Below, in pieces: positions 61,758 to 64,000 of a DNA stretch of 64,000 nt. Position 1 is the first letter of the stretch; each line of letters opens with the position of its first letter. The notes under the pieces were generated by a model. That model was not told where the DNA came from. It saw only the letters and a list, made by a program, of their open reading frames with translations, and did not search any database. Source of the stretch: Aminobacterium mobile DSM 12262. Its GTDB lineage: Bacteria > Synergistota > Synergistia > Synergistales > Aminobacteriaceae. The stretch spans positions 109,771 to 173,770 of the forward strand of contig NZ_JAFZ01000003.1 in NCBI RefSeq assembly GCF_000526395.1. The letters run 5' to 3'. The position numbers and the translations under genes are program-made.

Positions 61758-62484
61758 GTTAACGCCGGAGATGATTCTTTACTCTGGAGACAAGAAGCGC
61801 ATTCTCGAAATGGTTCATCAAATGGGAGAAGAGGCTACCAATGCCGTATCGGAAGCGGTACGTTCCCTTATAGAGTGTGACAGCGATCTTGCCCGACACG
61901 TTATAGATAATGATGATTCTATCGATATTTTGGAAGTAGATATAGAGCAGGAGTGTCTTGGTTCTATAGCGATGAGACAACCAGTAAGAGAGAACCTTCG
62001 TTTTGTATTTGCCGTTGCGAAGATTATTACCGATCTAGAACGGATTGGAGATGAGGCTGTAAATATAGCAGAGAGGGCCTGTTTCCTTAATCAGTATCCA
62101 TTGCTGAAACCATTGATAGATATTCCCAAAATGATGAATATTTCCACAAACATGTTGCGTGACGCATTGAAGGCTTTTGAAACTAATGATGCAGAGCTCG
62201 CAAAAAAAGTTTTTCTAAAGGATCAGGATCTCGATGTTCTTTACTACAATATTTTTGAAGAACTGATACAGATCATAGCTGCTCGGCCAAAAGGAGATTG
62301 TGTTACAGTGCAATGTGCTGCAGCCCTCATGTGGGTCGGACGCCACTTAGAGCGCGTGGGGGACCACGCCTCAAATGTGGCAGAAAAAACGTATTTTATA
62401 GCGACAGGGGAACGATTGAAACAGATTTTGGGAGAGAAACAAAAAGATACCGGCGCTGAAAAGGATCTTTCATCAGGTATATGA
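61726..62484 (+). CDS. PhoU-domain phosphate regulator
   Basis: A PhoU-fold protein of about 252 residues made of two three-helix units. The RIGDEAVNIAER motif near 108 and RHLERVGDHASNVAEK near 205 are the metal-cluster motifs (E/DxxxD-type) of PhoU. PhoU senses phosphate status and controls import systems. The start lies inside the symporter gene: TTG 61726 has AAGGAAG eight bases upstream, while GTG 61717 is too close to that site. Overlap supports coupled expression with the symporter, with which it may act, and no pstSCAB genes are adjacent. Confidence 0.9.
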   Translation: MFFKKKQEKSKLTPEMILYSGDKKRILEMVHQMGEEATNAVSEAVRSLIECDSDLARHVIDNDDSIDILEVDIEQECLGSIAMRQPVRENLRFVFAVAKIITDLERIGDEAVNIAERACFLNQYPLLKPLIDIPKMMNISTNMLRDALKAFETNDAELAKKVFLKDQDLDVLYYNIFEELIQIIAARPKGDCVTVQCAAALMWVGRHLERVGDHASNVAEKTYFIATGERLKQILGEKQKDTGAEKDLSSGI

Positions 62485-62503
62485 AAAGAGCAATATAACA
62501 ATA

Positions 62504-63043
62504 TCAAAGGAAGTGGCGAATCTCTTCCATAGTCTTTCGAGGTTTTGATAAAGTCCTTTTATTTTCGCTGGGGTACCCCATAGAGATCATGATATCAATT
62601 TTTGTCGAACGGGGAAGATTGAGTTCCTTTTTTACAGCTCTTTCATTTAACCAGCCAAGCATACATGTCCCTAAACCGAAGTCTGTTGCTTGTAGAACTA
62701 TGTGCTCGCAAGCAATTGCTACATCCATAAGGCTAAATTGGACCCCTCGGAATAATCCTCCAAGAGCAGAAGAGTATCGAGAACGTTCTGTAATAACAAC
62801 CAATAGCACAGGAGCGGAGGCGGCAAAAGAGTTCATTGAATATGCTCCTCCAAAAGCGGCATGAGCTAAAGAAGCTACTTTATCAGGAGTATGAGCTACC
62901 AAAAAGGTCCACGGCTGAGAGTTACAGGCGGAAGGCGCTAAACGAGCTGCTTCTAAGCACTTCTCTATAATAGGTACAGACACTGGCTGTGGACTGTATT
63001 TTCTCACACTGTATCTTTTTTGAACAAGCTCCTCAAAGTCCAA
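62504..63043 (-). CDS. nitroreductase family protein
   Basis: A 179-residue FMN-binding protein with KRYSVRKY near residue 9 (FMN-phosphate site), RLAPSACNSQPWTF near 34 and GLGTCMLGWLN near 122, the standard nitroreductase layout, similar to the pair at 29795-30896. It faces the phosphate module convergently. The substrate is not known. It is the last gene before the ribosomal RNA region, and the 335 bases after its start on the other side hold the rRNA promoter and leader. Confidence 0.88.
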   Translation of the reverse strand: MDFEELVQKRYSVRKYSPQPVSVPIIEKCLEAARLAPSACNSQPWTFLVAHTPDKVASLAHAAFGGAYSMNSFAASAPVLLVVITERSRYSSALGGLFRGVQFSLMDVAIACEHIVLQATDFGLGTCMLGWLNERAVKKELNLPRSTKIDIMISMGYPSENKRTLSKPRKTMEEIRHFL

Positions 63044-63150
63044 AACTATACCCCCCTTGTCTTTTACTGTGGATTCTATTGTAGATACTCTTATAAAAAA
63101 AGGTCAAGAGAGAAGACAAGCCTCATTTGAACGGCACACTCTGTTGGGGT

Positions 63151-63163
63151 TGCTCTTTAAAAA
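63151..63163 (+). promoter_or_regulatory. boxA-like rRNA antitermination element
   Basis: TGCTCTTTAAAAA matches the bacterial rrn boxA (TGCTCTTTAACA) closely. It lies upstream of the nearest clear promoter (63258-63285), so if it acts it must belong to a transcript from a further upstream promoter. Confidence 0.55.
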
Positions 63164-63257
63164 TTATTCGTGAATGCTTCCTTTTATCAAATCAAAAGGA
63201 GGCATAGAAATAGATCATGTTTTTTAGTGTTTTTTTGCTTTTTCTTGTTTTTGAGAG

Positions 63258-63285
63258 TTGACTTCTTCCTGAAAAATGGTATTAT
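63258..63285 (+). promoter_or_regulatory. promoter proximal to the 16S rRNA gene
   Basis: TTGACT and TATTAT are separated by 16 bases and lie about 95 bases before the start of 16S rRNA. A CCGCC/GGCGG hairpin (63296-63309 region) follows in the leader, a likely part of precursor processing. Confidence 0.7.
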
Positions 63286-63378
63286 ACCCTTCGCGCCGCC
63301 CGAGAGGCGGAGCGAAAGAACCTTGAGAAGTGAATAGGTGAGACAAAGAAATCAAGCCAGTCAATTCGTAAAGAGAAA

Positions 63379-64000
<622 letters not shown>

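Overview
The window looks like a chromosomal segment of an anaerobic, Gram-negative (diderm) amino-acid fermenter, most plausibly a member of the Synergistota close to Aminobacterium. That placement is inference from gene content, not from a database search. The supporting content is a sodium-pumping methylmalonyl-CoA decarboxylase operon, a TRAP transporter, a BMP-type nucleoside importer, a lipid A-type acyltransferase, a patatin/outer-membrane-barrel protein, a tyrosine-ended archaeal/eukaryotic-type ProRS and a moderate G+C content. The 16S rRNA gene that begins at the right edge would settle the taxonomy.

Layout: 1-1410 holds the end of an envelope-type protein and an FMN reductase-like gene. 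1416-10543 is a storage-glucan cluster: malQ-glgP-glgA on the minus strand, divergent from glgB and a GH57 protein on the plus strand. 10767-16058 carries proline synthesis (proBA) followed closely by a three-part TRAP transporter. 16181-21598 (minus) is a BMP/YufOPQ-type ABC importer plus a DUF554 protein, divergent from gpt (purine salvage). 22350-23095 has a tiny YjfB-like motility gene and an unknown membrane protein. 23257-26527 (minus) is a probable cell-wall dipeptide salvage operon (dipeptide epimerase, permease, serine hydrolase), preceded by an unidentified structured leader. 26909-29764 has a DJ-1/PfpI protein and trehalose synthesis (otsB-otsA). Two nitroreductases, gyrA and phosphatidylethanolamine synthesis (psd-pssA) follow.

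34879-41101 is devoted to thiamine salvage: one TPP riboswitch drives thiD-thiM-thiE on the plus strand. A second, on the minus strand, heads thiT, a ThiZ-X-Y-like ABC importer and thiW. No thiC or thiG is present, so the segment encodes salvage, not de novo synthesis. 41256-43709 holds a hydrolase, a short prepilin peptidase, a universal stress protein and a TIGR03826-like flagellar-operon protein. 43921-47954 is the methylmalonyl-CoA epimerase and decarboxylase operon (mce-mmdA-mmdD-mmdC-mmdB); from mmdA to mmdB the G+C content rises abruptly. 48041-53851 has an AbrB-type membrane protein, an extended SfsA, a double universal stress protein, an LpxL-type acyltransferase, a RuvC/YqgF-like protein, a CheX-like protein and a ClC channel. 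53916-62484 has a DAACS symporter, the patatin-barrel protein, proS and a phosphate module (ppx, Na/Pi symporter, phoU). A nitroreductase and the rRNA promoter region lead into the 16S rRNA gene.

Most genes are tightly packed with TTG/GTG starts common, overlapping stop/start codons and strong intrinsic terminators between convergent genes. No CRISPR array, insertion sequence, prophage or tRNA gene was seen. The least explained element is the structured RNA leader at 26677-26839, whose terminator appears mutually exclusive with an upstream helix.
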